A DNA stretch of 64,000 nucleotides from JAJEFO01 sp965214325 (GCA_965214325.1 CBDCBG010000006.1:3286001-3350000); one strand, 5' to 3'. Counted from the stretch's first letter, positions 29,287 to 38,765 are shown. Notes: generated from the letters alone by a model not told the origin. Numbers and translations: made by a program.

Positions 29287-31744
29287 CAATGGCATTGACT
29301 TAAGGAATCGGCGCTGTTGACTTAACGGGACGTGGAAGGTCCAGCAGCGGAAGGCGTGTATTCCGCTTGTCGTGCGTGGTTCAGCTGGCGGCGGCGACCT
29401 TCCCCTTTCGCGACCATTTGTTTCTGGGCTTGCGTGACATCCTCGGATAGCTGCGGTCGGGCCTTTCGCGCTGCCAGAGTGCGGCGACGTCGTCGACGAT
29501 GCGCGAGACGGTTTCGGCGAGGGCGTCGGCCTGGGCGAGCGCGAGGGCCTCGAAGTTGCGGAAGACCGCTGCTGCGGCGTTCTTGAAGTTCACCCTCTTC
29601 GGGTGTCCGTCCCCGGGCGCTGCGTTGATTTCCCCGTCGATCTCGTTGGTCATCAGGCGGGTGGCGGTGACCATGACGAAGCTGGCGTAGAGTTCCTGCA
29701 GGACGCCGCGCTCGTTTTCGGCGCGGAAGGACTCGACGGCCAGGAACCACTTGGCGGTCTTGTACATCTCTTCAAGACGCCAACGCGCCCGATAGATCGC
29801 GGCCAGGTCCTCGACGCGGAAGCCGTCGTCTTCCGTGAGCGTGGTGCCGAGGGCGAAGACCGTGTCGCCGGCGGCGTAGCGGACCAGCCTCAGCTTCAGC
29901 GGCCCGAACGCGGCACCTGGGTGGCGGGCCTTCAGCCGGGCCAGCGCCTTGCCGTCGGGCCGGATCTCGACCGTCCTGTCGTCCAGCGAGCCGGCGAGGA
30001 AGGCGACGGTCTCCGCGTTCGCATCCCGCTTGAGCCGGAACACGGCGTCCTGGCCCCGGACGACGTGGGCGAGAAGCATCTCGTAGGAGAAGTAGCCCCG
30101 GTCGTAGACGACCACGTCCCCGGCGGACAGGGCCTTGAGGTGCCTGGCTGCGGCGCGGCGCTCGTTGGTGTCGGCGTGCAGTCCGAAGTCGAACGGCAGC
30201 CGCGGCTCCAGTTCGTAAAGGCAGCTGACCAGACCCTGCGGGTAGTGTGCATGCTTGCCCGGCGTCGCGTATCCGGCATCCACGAGCGGCCTCGGCAGGT
30301 TGATCTTGGCTCCGTCGACGCCGAAGACCCGCCGTCCCTTCCAGAGCGGGCGGTCAGGGGCCTCGGCCAGGATCTCCCGGTGAAGCTCCCTGAAGACCTC
30401 CGGGTCGACCTTGGCGCGCGCCCGGGACATCGACGACGGCGTCACCGGGCGGTCCTGCGGCAGCGTCACGCCCATCCTGCGGGCGCTCTCCCAGATCTCG
30501 GCGAGGGCTGAGCCGTAACTGCGCCCCGTGCCGAACACGAGGCGGAGGACGAAGAGGACGACCAGGAAGGTGCCGATCAGTCGGCGGCGCACCCGCCACT
30601 CGCGGTCGTGGCGCTCGGACGTCCTGGCGGCGGCGGCGGCGACCGCGCTCCACATCCCGGCGGCCGTCCGCGCGCTTTCCGGAGCGCGGGCCGGCCTGCG
30701 TCTTGTCTCCTTCCTCTCGCCGCGCAGCGCGGCCCGGGCGTCCGTCTCCAGCTCGAGCACGTACACGTTCTTGGGTACGCTGCGGGAGGCCGTGGCGCCG
30801 ATCTCCGTCCATCCCGCCGCGCGGTAGCAACTGCCCTCCTGCTCCTGCGGGTCGACGAACGTCTCCACAAGGAGCGGGTGCACACCCCAGCGCCGGTGCC
30901 AATCGTCGGCGACCCGTCGGGCCGCCAGCGACAGGGACCGGGAGGCAAGGTTCCTGACGCTGACCCATGGAAACACCAGGAACCGGCTGTTCCTGAGAAG
31001 GCGGGCGAGGCCCGCGTCGCGCTGCCGCCGGTCCCATCCGACCCACGCGTCGCGAACCGGCAGCGCGCCCGCGCTCTCGAACATCAGGCAGCCCAGGCGG
31101 CGGCCGTGAGCGTCGAGGATGAAATACGCGAGATGGCAGCCGATGGGCGACATGTAGCCGCGCGGATGGTACCGGTCCACGAGCTCGTTCCATTCCGCCA
31201 GATCCCGTCCGCCGGCGGCGATTTCCAGCGTGACCGGCTCCAGGGCCGGGAGCGGCGCGTTGATCGGCTCCCCGGGTTCGCCGGCCTCGGTGCGGGCGGG
31301 AGCGTTGCGCCGCCCGCCCGTCTCGCGCCGCTCCGGCAGGGTCAGGATGCCCAGCCTCTCCAGTTCCTCAAGAACCCGCAGGCAGAACTGCTCCCTGTAG
31401 GTTCCGGACGGCGTGTGCCAGTTGAAGTTCTCGCACAGCGTGCGGGCAAGTTCCCGCCGGCTGTCGTTCGGGAACAGCTCGACCGTCTCCTTCATGAGCG
31501 CGATCTGCCTCCGCGTCAGGCGCTTGCCGAAAAAGGTGGTGGCTTCCAGGTTCTCGATGCGCGGATCCATCGTGGCCTCCCTCGGGACGGACGGACTGGG
31601 TCGATGCTATGATGAACCGATCCGCTCCATGAGTCAAGCCCGAACGAAAGATCCCCGCGCGAGCGCGGAAACGCCCAAAAAACATGGACTTTGAAAAGGC
31701 GCGAAAATCAGGAAAATCTGATCGGGCCTAATTCAATGCCATTG
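29287..31744 (-). mobile_element. DUF4338/IS4-family insertion sequence, copy A
   Basis: 2,458 bp. Terminal inverted repeats CAATGGCATTGA(C)TTA / TCAATGCCATTG. The target CCCGGCCAGC is duplicated exactly at 29277-29286 and 31745-31754, 10 bp, typical of the IS4 subgroup. The same length, ends and encoded protein as the copy at 53415-55872 indicate very recent movement. Confidence 0.92.
29381..31570 (-). CDS. DUF4338 domain fused to IS4-family transposase, copy A
   Basis: 729 residues. Residues about 10-100 form a helical start (TRRQIALMKETVELFPNDSRRELARTLCENFNW), and 110-280 the DUF4338/DruA-like domain (NSRFLVFPWVSVRNLASRSLSLAARRVADDWHRRWG, VETFVDPQEQEGSCYRAAGW). From about 340 an IS4 core follows: VFGVDGAKINLPR (first Asp), VVVYDRGYFSYEMLLAH (second Asp), YRARWRLEEMYKTAKWF, matching the YREK signature Y(2)R(3)E(6)K with the catalytic Glu. 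A basic C-terminus follows. Complete and probably active. Start ATG 31570 (MDPRIENLEATTFF). Confidence 0.92.
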   Translation of the reverse strand: MDPRIENLEATTFFGKRLTRRQIALMKETVELFPNDSRRELARTLCENFNWHTPSGTYREQFCLRVLEELERLGILTLPERRETGGRRNAPARTEAGEPGEPINAPLPALEPVTLEIAAGGRDLAEWNELVDRYHPRGYMSPIGCHLAYFILDAHGRRLGCLMFESAGALPVRDAWVGWDRRQRDAGLARLLRNSRFLVFPWVSVRNLASRSLSLAARRVADDWHRRWGVHPLLVETFVDPQEQEGSCYRAAGWTEIGATASRSVPKNVYVLELETDARAALRGERKETRRRPARAPESARTAAGMWSAVAAAAARTSERHDREWRVRRRLIGTFLVVLFVLRLVFGTGRSYGSALAEIWESARRMGVTLPQDRPVTPSSMSRARAKVDPEVFRELHREILAEAPDRPLWKGRRVFGVDGAKINLPRPLVDAGYATPGKHAHYPQGLVSCLYELEPRLPFDFGLHADTNERRAAARHLKALSAGDVVVYDRGYFSYEMLLAHVVRGQDAVFRLKRDANAETVAFLAGSLDDRTVEIRPDGKALARLKARHPGAAFGPLKLRLVRYAAGDTVFALGTTLTEDDGFRVEDLAAIYRARWRLEEMYKTAKWFLAVESFRAENERGVLQELYASFVMVTATRLMTNEIDGEINAAPGDGHPKRVNFKNAAAAVFRNFEALALAQADALAETVSRIVDDVAALWQRERPDRSYPRMSRKPRNKWSRKGKVAAAS

Positions 31745-31846
31745 CCCGGCCAGCCGGATCGAAGAACTGACGCCGAGGCGGTGGAAGACGCTGTTCGCCG
31801 ACAGCCCGATGACGTCCGACGTCGCGGCCGTCACGGCGGGCAGGCT

Positions 31847-32212
31847 TCACGCCGCCGCCATGGAGGCGGGATAGCGCTTGCGGTGGCGCCGGACGGTGAT
31901 GTCGATCCCGTCCAGAAGCGCAGAGAGCTCGGTCCGCGACAGCGACAGCGACTTCCGCCCCCGAGCCAGCGCCGGGGGCGAGGCGAACAGGCCCTGCTCC
32001 AGGCGCTTGGCCCAGACGAAGTACCCGCCATGCTCGAAGCCGAGCACCTTCACCATCGTCCGGCGGCGGTTGACGAACACGTACCAGCGCCCGCTGGCCG
32101 GGTTCTCCCCGAGATGGGTCGCGACCAGCGCGCCCAGCCCGTCGAAGCTGCGGCGCATGTCCGCCGGTTCCGTCGACAGCCAGATGCCGCCCGCCGGCCA
32201 GCCGCCGAGCAT
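31847..32212 (-). CDS. tnpB: IS66 accessory protein TnpB
   Basis: 121 residues. Full-length counterpart of the fragment at 20042: MLGGWPAGGIWLSTEPADM, FVNRRRTMVKVLGFEHGGYFVWAKRLEQG, LSRTELSALLDGIDI. The C-terminal tail (HRKRYPASMAAA) overlaps the tnpC 3' end in antisense. ATG overlaps the tnpA stop. Confidence 0.82.
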   Translation of the reverse strand: MLGGWPAGGIWLSTEPADMRRSFDGLGALVATHLGENPASGRWYVFVNRRRTMVKVLGFEHGGYFVWAKRLEQGLFASPPALARGRKSLSLSRTELSALLDGIDITVRRHRKRYPASMAAA

Positions 32213-32514
32213 CAGGACCGCCGCAGGCGGAGCGTGACCCCGTCGCCGAGCGACAGCTCGACGTCCCAGTCCGGTCCTGTCGCCGACGCGATCTCGACAA
32301 AGCCGCCGGGCCTGCCCGTGGCCGCACGTCCGGCCAGGCCGCGCTTGCGGCGCCAGCCCTGGAACGACTTCACCGACACCCCCCGGGCCTCGCAGAAGGC
32401 GACCTGAGAGCCGTCCCAGCGCTCGAAGTCCTCCATCAGGGCCTGCCACTCGGCCTCGCTCCGGTTCTTGCGGACGGGGCTGGCAGCGCCCGTCGCCAAT
32501 GCATCGTCTGTCAT
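32212..32514 (-). CDS. tnpA: IS66 accessory protein TnpA
   Basis: 100 residues, same translation as the gene at 19740-20042, with the helix-turn-helix-like SQVAFCEARGVSVKSFQGWRRK segment. Coupled to tnpB by a TGATG overlap. About 95 bp separate its start from the IS66 terminal repeat at 32609. Confidence 0.82.
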   Translation of the reverse strand: MTDDALATGAASPVRKNRSEAEWQALMEDFERWDGSQVAFCEARGVSVKSFQGWRRKRGLAGRAATGRPGGFVEIASATGPDWDVELSLGDGVTLRLRRS

Positions 32515-32609
32515 CAAGAAACTCCGATCAGGATCAATGGATCGGATGCTCTCGCGCGAGGGCCGACGAAATCAAGACGCAAGCAGAACGCCGTCCTTTA
32601 ACCGCTTAC

Positions 32610-34005
32610 GCTTCAGGCGCAGCCCGAACATTCGGCATCCGCTTTCCACGACGCCGCTCCCGACCTGCATGCCGAGGTCACGGTACTCGTTGTACCGCAT
32701 CCGCTCGATGTTGTTCCTGAAGTGGCGGCAGCACGCCTCCACCTCCTCGTGACGGCCTCTGAAGGGCTCGAGCTCCCGGATCACCCTGGCGACCTGCCCC
32801 GCCTCGATGTCCGCCTTGATCCCTTCGAACCGCCGGTCCCGTTCCGCCTAGACGATCGCCTTCACGGCGTCGGACGCGTACTCCAGGGCATGGAAGATGT
32901 CGAGCACGCAGGTGACCTTCCGCCCCCCGAAGAGCTCGTCGCAGGTGTTCCTGATCCATTCGGCCCCGTCGGAGATGACGACGAGTTCCCCGGCGTCGTG
33001 CAGGCCCCGGCGCTGCGCCTCCCGGTTCAGCCGCACGGCGAACTCCGAGGGCTCCTTGCTGCCGGACGGCGCCGCCGCGCTGTCGATGAGGCAGCCGGAT
33101 GTCTCGCTGCCACTGTCCTTCAGCGCCGCGCCGGTCTCGGGATCCCGCCCCTCGGCGGTGTACATGACCGCGAGCTTCGCCTCTCGTGTCCTGGAACTCC
33201 CGTTGTCCTGCTTCCCGGCAACGCCTTCGACGTCCTCCTTCCGCATCGGGATCCCGGTCCCGTCGATCGAGAGATGCATGCGCGATTCCAGGGGCCTGCC
33301 CCCGACCACCTCCTCCCGCTCGAACCGGAGGGCCTCCTCCCCGAGAGCCAGGGACCAGCGCTGCAGCGAACTCGACGTGGCGTCCACCCCGGCAGGGTTC
33401 GCGATGTGCCGGCTCGCCGCATCGAAGCCCGTCAGCGGCACCGTCCCGGCCATGACGCTCGCCATCCCCGGCGTGAAGGCGCTCCTCTCTAGGCCCAACG
33501 CCCGGTCCAGCGGATAACAGCCCTTGCCGCACGACCGGCAATGGAAATGCGTCCGTTCAAACCCGACCCGGCCTAGCCGGGTCGGGAACGACTTCCTCTT
33601 CCTCTCCTGGCAGCGACGCATCGGCTTGCCGCAGCTTTCGCATCTCGGCGCCGGCAACGCCCTGTCAAGCTGTTCGACCAGCTGCTTCAGCGCCGTCGCC
33701 CCGCCGCCCAAGGCGGCGTCCCGGAGCGCCCGCCCCACGCCGTCAAGTTCCGGCACGCCCGACGCGAGATCCGCCGCCAGCTTCGGAGGCTGCGGGCCGA
33801 ACTCCGCCGAAACGGCCTCCAGCAGTGCCGGAAGCGGCCCGTCCTCCGCAATCTCGAGGCTCCGCACCTCGCCGCCCTCGATCCAGTGCCGGACGCGCCC
33901 GCCCTCGTGCGGCCGGACCATCGACGCGCCCTCTTCACCCAAGCCTTCCAGATACGCCACCGCGTCCGGATGCCGGTGCACGCGCTTCCCTTCGTCCTGC
34001 GTCAT
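32610..34005 (-). pseudogene. ISKra4-family transposase with one in-frame amber stop
   Basis: From ATG 34005 or 34008 (MTQDEGKRVHRHPD): N-terminal segment, then two CxxC zinc-finger pairs (CESCGKPMRRCQ...HFHCRSCGKGCYPLDRALGLE), HLSIDGTGIPM (first Asp), YTAEGRDPETG, VVISDGAEWIRNTCDELFGG (second Asp region) and VLDIFHALEYASDAVKAIV. TAG at 32850-32848 comes next. The same frame continues AERDRRFEGIKADIEAG, ELEPFRGRHEEVEACCRHFRNN and GSGVVESGCR (catalytic Glu) before the IS66 junction. Confidence 0.85.
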
Positions 34006-34131
34006 CATTCGCGCTCCTGCCTGTTGCCTCTGAAAGCGCGCTGCCGACCGATTCGCCCGGCCGTTGCCAGACACGCCCGCTACAGAAAAAGCTGGCAGAA
34101 ATCGCCAATGTCAGCAAATTGGGCTATACCC
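32610..34131 (-). mobile_element. ISKra4-family element, most complete copy but missing its 3' end
   Basis: Right terminus TTGGGCTATACCC ends at 34131. The left side is cut by the IS66 end at 32609 inside the transposase C-terminal region (GVVESGCRMFGLRLKR). It shows what the decayed copy at 5932-7377 lost, namely the zinc-finger region. Confidence 0.8.
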
Positions 34132-34222
34132 ACCGTGCAACTGCCATGCTTCGCAGAGGTCGTCGTGGAGCCTTGTACATGCGCCTTGCCGTGCATGTTG
34201 CGAACCGCTCCCGGTCAGGGGC

Positions 34223-34495
34223 CTTTCAACCAGACACTGTTGACTCGATGTCTTCGCCATGCACATGGGCGGGACGAACCACAGGAAGCTGCCCGGACCA
34301 GCCGAATCGGCCCAAACGGTCATGGATTTCGCGGTCGCCGCCGTGCTCCTCGCCGAATTCATGCCGCCTATTCGCCAGCCAAAGCCGGAGTCACGGAGAC
34401 TCCGGGAGGGATGCCCGATCCTTTCGCCATTCCTCGAACGCCACCGGGCCAAGCGCGACTACACCGCCTTCGAGTCGACAGTGTCCGGTTGAAAG
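34223..34495 (+). repeat. 273-bp miniature derivative of the DUF4338/IS50-like element
   Basis: Begins CTTTCAACCAGACACTGTTG and ends CCGGTTGAAAG, like the 23874-26222 element. GTCAGGGGC is duplicated perfectly at 34214-34222 and 34496-34504 (9 bp, the Tn5/IS50 size). The right 230 bp encode a diverged version of the transposase C-terminus (TNHRKLPGPAES, REGCPILSPFLERHRAKRDY). It is a non-autonomous copy that was itself mobilised. Confidence 0.82.
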
Positions 34496-34504
34496 GTCAG
34501 GGGC

Positions 34505-34863
34505 CGCCGTCCTCGGCGGGCGGTTGACTGCGCCCGCCGGTCGTTTCTCGCACAAGGTGCGCCCCAGAGGATCCTGCGACTGATTGCGTCGGGAAGGGAG
34601 CCCTATGCGGCTTGAGCGAACGTTCTTCCATCCCGGAGCCAATTGGAGGAAGAAGCGGGCATGATTGCTGAACTGCATGCGACACGTGCGATCCTGATTG
34701 CCGCGGTTCCAGGCCGCGACCGGAATTCGCCTGGCACAAGGACCGGACGTCTCGCTCTCTCCGCCTGGCAGTCCGAGGCGGGACGTCACCTCGCGACCGG
34801 CCATGGCCCCAGGAGAGGTCCCGTTCGGCATCCGTGGAGCCTCCCGGTGCGGGCGGGGAATTC
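34505..34863. other. Leader region of the second AbrB-family gene, no gene recognised
   Basis: No supported coding content. It must contain the promoter of the gene at 34864, but no clear motif is seen. Confidence 0.35.
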
Positions 34864-35895
34864 ATGCAGGTGATGCCCGCTCTCAACGCGCTGGCATCAG
34901 GTCTGGTCGGTGTGGCGGCATTCCATCTGCTGGCGATTCCGCTGCCGTGGCTGCTCGGCCCGATCGCGAGTTGCCTGATTGCAGCCCTCCTGGGTGTTCC
35001 GCTGGGCGGCATCAAGCCAGTCAACGCCGCCATGCGGACGATTCTGGGCGTCGCGGTGGGTGCAACGCTTACGCCGGCCGTGCTGGCCACATTCCCGTCC
35101 ATGTGGCCGACGCTTATCCTGATGCCCTTGTTCATTCTTGTCATCGGGCTGACCGGAGTGCCCTATTTCCGGCGCTTGTGCGGCTACGACTTCGCGACCG
35201 CATACTACGCGTCGATGCCAGGCGGCCTTCAGGACATGGTCGTCTTCGGCGAGGAGGCGGGAGGCAATGTCCGGGCCTTGTCGCTGATTCACGCCACCCG
35301 CGTCCTTGTTATCGTGATGGCGCTGCCATTCCTCTTGATTGGCATCTGGGATGCGGATCTCGACCGCCCCCCTGGCGTCCCGTTGATGAGTGTCGCGCCG
35401 TCGGAACTGGGCTTGATGATAGTCTCGGCCGGGTTCGGCTGGTGGGCGGCGCGAAAGGTCGGCCTGTTCGGAGCCACGATTCTCGGGCCGATGATCCTGA
35501 CGGCTGCGGTGACATTGGCAGGTTTCCTCGATCAGCGTCCACCTGCCGAAGCCATCTGGGCGGCACAGTTCTTCATCGGGATGGCCATCGGCAGCAATTA
35601 CAACGGCATAACGATGAACGAGATCCGGAAGGATCTTCTGGCCGGACTCGGATTTTGCGGGCTCCTGATCGTGCTGACCCTGGCCTTCGTGGAGGCGATC
35701 TATTCATTCGGGCTTGCCCCTGGCATGTCCGCGCTGCTGGCATACTCGCCGGGCGGACAGGCGGAACTCACCGTTCTGGCACTCGTTGTCGGAGCGGACA
35801 TGGCATTCGTGGTCGCGCATCACATACTGCGACTCGTCATCGTCATCATGGGGGCGCCGCTGGCTGCGCGCCTGCTTGATCGTGTTCGCGGCTGA
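34864..35895 (+). CDS. AbrB-family (PF05145-type) membrane permease, copy 2
   Basis: 343 residues, about ten membrane segments in two halves with the paired motifs ASMPGGLQDMVVFGEEAGG and AYSPGGQAELTVLALVVG, the family's Pro-Gly-Gly signatures. Same family as the gene at 7625 but only distantly alike in sequence. ATG 34864 (MQVMPALNALASG) places the first membrane segment at the N-terminus. It lies near the tctCBA operons, a frequent association whose meaning is unproven. Confidence 0.8.
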   Translation: MQVMPALNALASGLVGVAAFHLLAIPLPWLLGPIASCLIAALLGVPLGGIKPVNAAMRTILGVAVGATLTPAVLATFPSMWPTLILMPLFILVIGLTGVPYFRRLCGYDFATAYYASMPGGLQDMVVFGEEAGGNVRALSLIHATRVLVIVMALPFLLIGIWDADLDRPPGVPLMSVAPSELGLMIVSAGFGWWAARKVGLFGATILGPMILTAAVTLAGFLDQRPPAEAIWAAQFFIGMAIGSNYNGITMNEIRKDLLAGLGFCGLLIVLTLAFVEAIYSFGLAPGMSALLAYSPGGQAELTVLALVVGADMAFVVAHHILRLVIVIMGAPLAARLLDRVRG

Positions 35896-36035
35896 TTCCG
35901 AACATCCCTTCCATCGGCATTCCGTCCTGATCATGAACTTGATGAGTGCTTAACCGGAACTTCAGGGGGACCTGAAAAGGGATTCAATGACCAACCCTCT
36001 GGTTTTCATGGGTTTTCCGGCCCTGCGGCCGCCGG

Positions 36036-37190
36036 TCAACCTGTCATCCTTATGGGAACGTTCCGGTCAGGGTTCACTCCGAGCAGCTGAAAGGCCCGTT
36101 TCTGGACCGGGGTCGGCCTGGTGACGACGGACAGCAGGCTCTCTTCATGGTCCGACAGCCGCAGCCGGTTCAGCGCCATCCCCGAGAGATCGTCGAGCAG
36201 GGTGCGGAAGCTGTGGGCGGGCAGGTCGTCTGCGGTGCGCTTCGTGGCGGCCTTCCGCCGGGCGGATTCCGACGGCCAGGCCTTCTCCACCGGCGAGTTC
36301 CGCCGTTCCCGGGCGCCCGCGCGGTCGTCCTCCTCGAACAGGAGCGGCGCCAGGCGCCGGCGCATGTGCCATTCCACGTGCAGGGCCAGCATGCAAAGGA
36401 ACACGTGCGCGCGGACGTGGTCGGGGGAGTACACGTAGACCGGACGGATCCGGAGGTCGCTCTTCGCGTTCCGGAACGCGCGCTCCACGCCGGCGAGCGA
36501 CTTGCAATCCTCGACGGCCTCCGTTGCGCCCATGGAGGCGGAATCCAGGCTGGTGCGGATGACGCAGCCGCCGTCGAGCCTGGCCTCCGCCTCGATCCGG
36601 TCCTTCCGCCGGCGCCAGGAGACGCCCCTGTCGGTCACGTCGACCTCCATGTGCTTGCCGACCTTCCGGCGGTTGACGTCCCTGCCCACCCGGCGGTCGA
36701 TGGCCTCCCGGCCCTTCAGCCGGCCCGAGCGCACCGACCTCGCGATCGCCGCCAGCGCCTCCTCGGTGGCCTGGAGCAGGGCCGAACGCTTGCGCGCCCG
36801 CTCCTGCCGCAGCCGGGGGTTCATGCAGACCATCAGCCGCTCGCCGGGGCGCCGTCCGCGCCCTCCTTCAGCAGCTTGCGGATGTCCTGCGTCTTCAGCG
36901 CCGAGATCCAGTCGAGCCCCGCCGGCTCGATGTCCTCGCGGATCCGCGCCGTGGTGAGCATCCCCCTGTCGCCCACAAGGGCGATGCGGTCGATGCCGAA
37001 GCGCTTTCGGATCCTGTTCACCTGGCTTGCCACCGTGGACGGGTCCGCGGTGTTTCCGGGGAACGCCTCCACCGCGACCGGGCAGCCGTCGGAGGCGCAG
37101 AGCATCCCGAACACGATCTGCCGCTTGCCCCTCTTCCCGTCGCGGCTGTGGCCGAAGGCCGCGAGCGGGACGAGACATCGTAGTGGCCTC
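36036..37190 (-). pseudogene. IS1634-family transposase remnant, frameshifted and 5'-truncated
   Basis: Homology starts abruptly near 37190 with VPLAAFGHSRDGKRGKRQIVFGMLCASDGCPVAVEAFPGNTADPSTV (first catalytic region) and continues IALVGDRGMLTTARI, LDWISALKTQDIRKLL. A shift near 36850 moves to another frame: FRNAKSDLRIRPVYVYSPDHVRAHVFLCMLALHVEWHMRRRL (Glu region) and a C-terminal tail to 36036. The N-terminal third is absent. No inverted repeats were found. Confidence 0.75.
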
Positions 37191-37271
37191 ACAGAAACGG
37201 GAGCCGATGAAGAACGTCGATGCCCGCGTCCGGCGTGCCCGGTGCGGCATCGCGCGGGACGGCACGCGGTC

Positions 37272-38765
37272 TCACGTCCGTGCGTCTGCGCGGCGTCGCC
37301 GGAGTTTGCCAATGATCGGCATGAGCAAGAGAACGATCGTCAGAATCAGGAATGCAAGTGCCAACGGCCGCGTGAAAATAGGTGTTATGTCGCCCGCTGT
37401 CGCACTGAGGCCACTCCGAAGGTTAACTTCCGCCAACGGCGCTAGAATGAATCCAATGATAAACGGCCCAAGCGGTATGGACACGCGTTCCATGAAGAAC
37501 CCGATCACGCCGAAGACCAACATCACCCACACATCAAGCATGGTGTTGTCAAGCCCGTACGCCCCAACAATGCAGAAGCTAAGCACGATCGGCAGTAAAT
37601 AGGCACGAGGCAGATACATCAGCCGAGACATGTACGCGGCACCCGAAGCCATGATGGCGAACATCATCAAGTTCGCGACAAGGCAGGCAGCGATCATGGC
37701 CCATACAATGTCTGCGTTGTTGAGGAAGAGATATGGTCCCGGCTGTATCGAGTGGATCATCAACGCAGCGATCAAGAAGACATCGATGACACTGCCCGGA
37801 ATTCCCATCGCTATGAGCGGTATCAACGCGCCTCCGACCGTGGCATTGTTTGCCGCCTCCGAAGCGACAATTCCGTCATCATGTCCGCGTCCAAAGCGTT
37901 CGGGTTCCTTCGAAGTGTTTTTGGCAGCTGTATAGGAAACAACGGATCCGATATTTGCGCCAACGCCGGGGAGTATGCCGATCACGGTTCCAATGACCGA
38001 AGATCTGATGAGGTTCACCGCCTGTGCGCGGTAGTCGCGCAGCGAAATGAAGATACTGTCCTTGATCAAGTCCACACGTTTGAACTTGCGGTCGATTTCA
38101 AGAACATCTCTGAGAATCTGGCTGACGACGAACGCCCCCAAGAGAACCGGCATGAGCTTCAATCCACCGTTCAGCATATACCAGTCCCAAGTCATTCGTG
38201 GCTGACCGGAAGACGGGTCTATGCCGGGCATTGATATCAAGATCCCAAATGCACCTGCGATAAGGCCCTTCAGCATGGAACCCTGGCTCACGGCGGCAAT
38301 CAGAACGAGGGCGGAAAGAATGAGCGTGAAGTATTCGAAGGGGCCGAAGCGCGTCGCCCAAATGGAAATCGGCTTCGCCATTGTTGCCAGAACCACCCAT
38401 GAGATCAAACCACCAACAAGCGATGCGGAAATGCCAAGCCCCAGGGCATGTCCTGGCCGGCCGGCCCGCGCCATGGGATAGCCGTCAAACGTCGTCATGA
38501 CAGACGCGGCCGTCCCTGGCATTCGTAGAAGCGTTGCCGAAATCAGGCCGCCGGCAACAGAGCCAACGTACATTCCAATGATGAGCAACACGGCGGTCAG
38601 AGCATCCATGTAGTAGGTCAGAGGCAAGGTCAGCGCGATCAGCATGGAGCCCGACAAACCCGGTATCGCACCAATGGTCACGCCGAGGAACGTGCCGGCC
38701 AGAAGAAAAAAGAAGGGCCACGGCGACGCAATCGTCACAAAGCCGCCCATAAGAGCTTCTATCAT
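37272..38765 (-). CDS. tctA: Tripartite tricarboxylate transporter large membrane subunit TctA, system 1
   Basis: 497 residues, about 12 membrane segments. Both TctA signature loops are present: GAIPGLSGSMLIALTLPLTY near the N-terminus and GILPGVGANIGSVVSY in the middle, plus EAANNATVGGALIPLIAMGIPGS. It is the main permease of a sodium-coupled, binding-protein-dependent carboxylate importer. ATG 38765 (MIEALMGGFVTIAS) follows tctB by 16 bp; the operon order is tctC-tctB-tctA on the minus strand. Its GC is slightly lower than the second system. The IS1634 remnant starts about 80 bp past the stop. Confidence 0.92.
   Translation of the reverse strand: MIEALMGGFVTIASPWPFFFLLAGTFLGVTIGAIPGLSGSMLIALTLPLTYYMDALTAVLLIIGMYVGSVAGGLISATLLRMPGTAASVMTTFDGYPMARAGRPGHALGLGISASLVGGLISWVVLATMAKPISIWATRFGPFEYFTLILSALVLIAAVSQGSMLKGLIAGAFGILISMPGIDPSSGQPRMTWDWYMLNGGLKLMPVLLGAFVVSQILRDVLEIDRKFKRVDLIKDSIFISLRDYRAQAVNLIRSSVIGTVIGILPGVGANIGSVVSYTAAKNTSKEPERFGRGHDDGIVASEAANNATVGGALIPLIAMGIPGSVIDVFLIAALMIHSIQPGPYLFLNNADIVWAMIAACLVANLMMFAIMASGAAYMSRLMYLPRAYLLPIVLSFCIVGAYGLDNTMLDVWVMLVFGVIGFFMERVSIPLGPFIIGFILAPLAEVNLRSGLSATAGDITPIFTRPLALAFLILTIVLLLMPIIGKLRRRRADART

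Larger units (their letters stand above)
27724..31874 (+). pseudogene. tnpC: IS66 transposase TnpC, interrupted by a DUF4338/IS4 element
   Basis: Large DDE transposase. N-terminal coiled coil (DLSGRLASDNAELAATIAAQERR, leucine/alanine-rich), LYGSRSEKRK, Zn-ribbon-like segment, then FVAGMLIDKFLWHLPIHRQ, IQMDETPIR, VSDGYGACEAYVA, GCWTHTRRNFWE and DTNQVENRLRGAKLGQRNWLF. Native coding runs to 29286 (THPAS). It resumes at 31755 after the inserted element and its 10-bp duplication, reading RIEELTPRRWKTLFA to TAG at 31872. With the insertion the frame stops 12 bases into the foreign element (29296-29298), removing about 40 C-terminal residues. Confidence 0.85.
27384..32609. mobile_element. IS66-family element interrupted by a DUF4338/IS4 element
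   Basis: Termini GTAAGCGGTTAAAGTACGACG (27384) and its inverted partner ending CGCTTAC (32609). The tnpA/tnpB pair lies on the minus strand at the right end, while tnpC runs on the plus strand from the left end, so the modules converge and overlap at 31847-31874. A 2,458-bp DUF4338/IS4 element is inserted in tnpC. No 8-bp direct repeat flanks the IS66 ends, and the ISKra4 pieces on either side do not join, so the flanks were recombined. Confidence 0.8.

Noticed and set aside
27460..29295. 611-codon minus-strand open frame opposite IS66 tnpC
   Set aside because: Antisense shadow; the plus strand carries all IS66 TnpC motifs.
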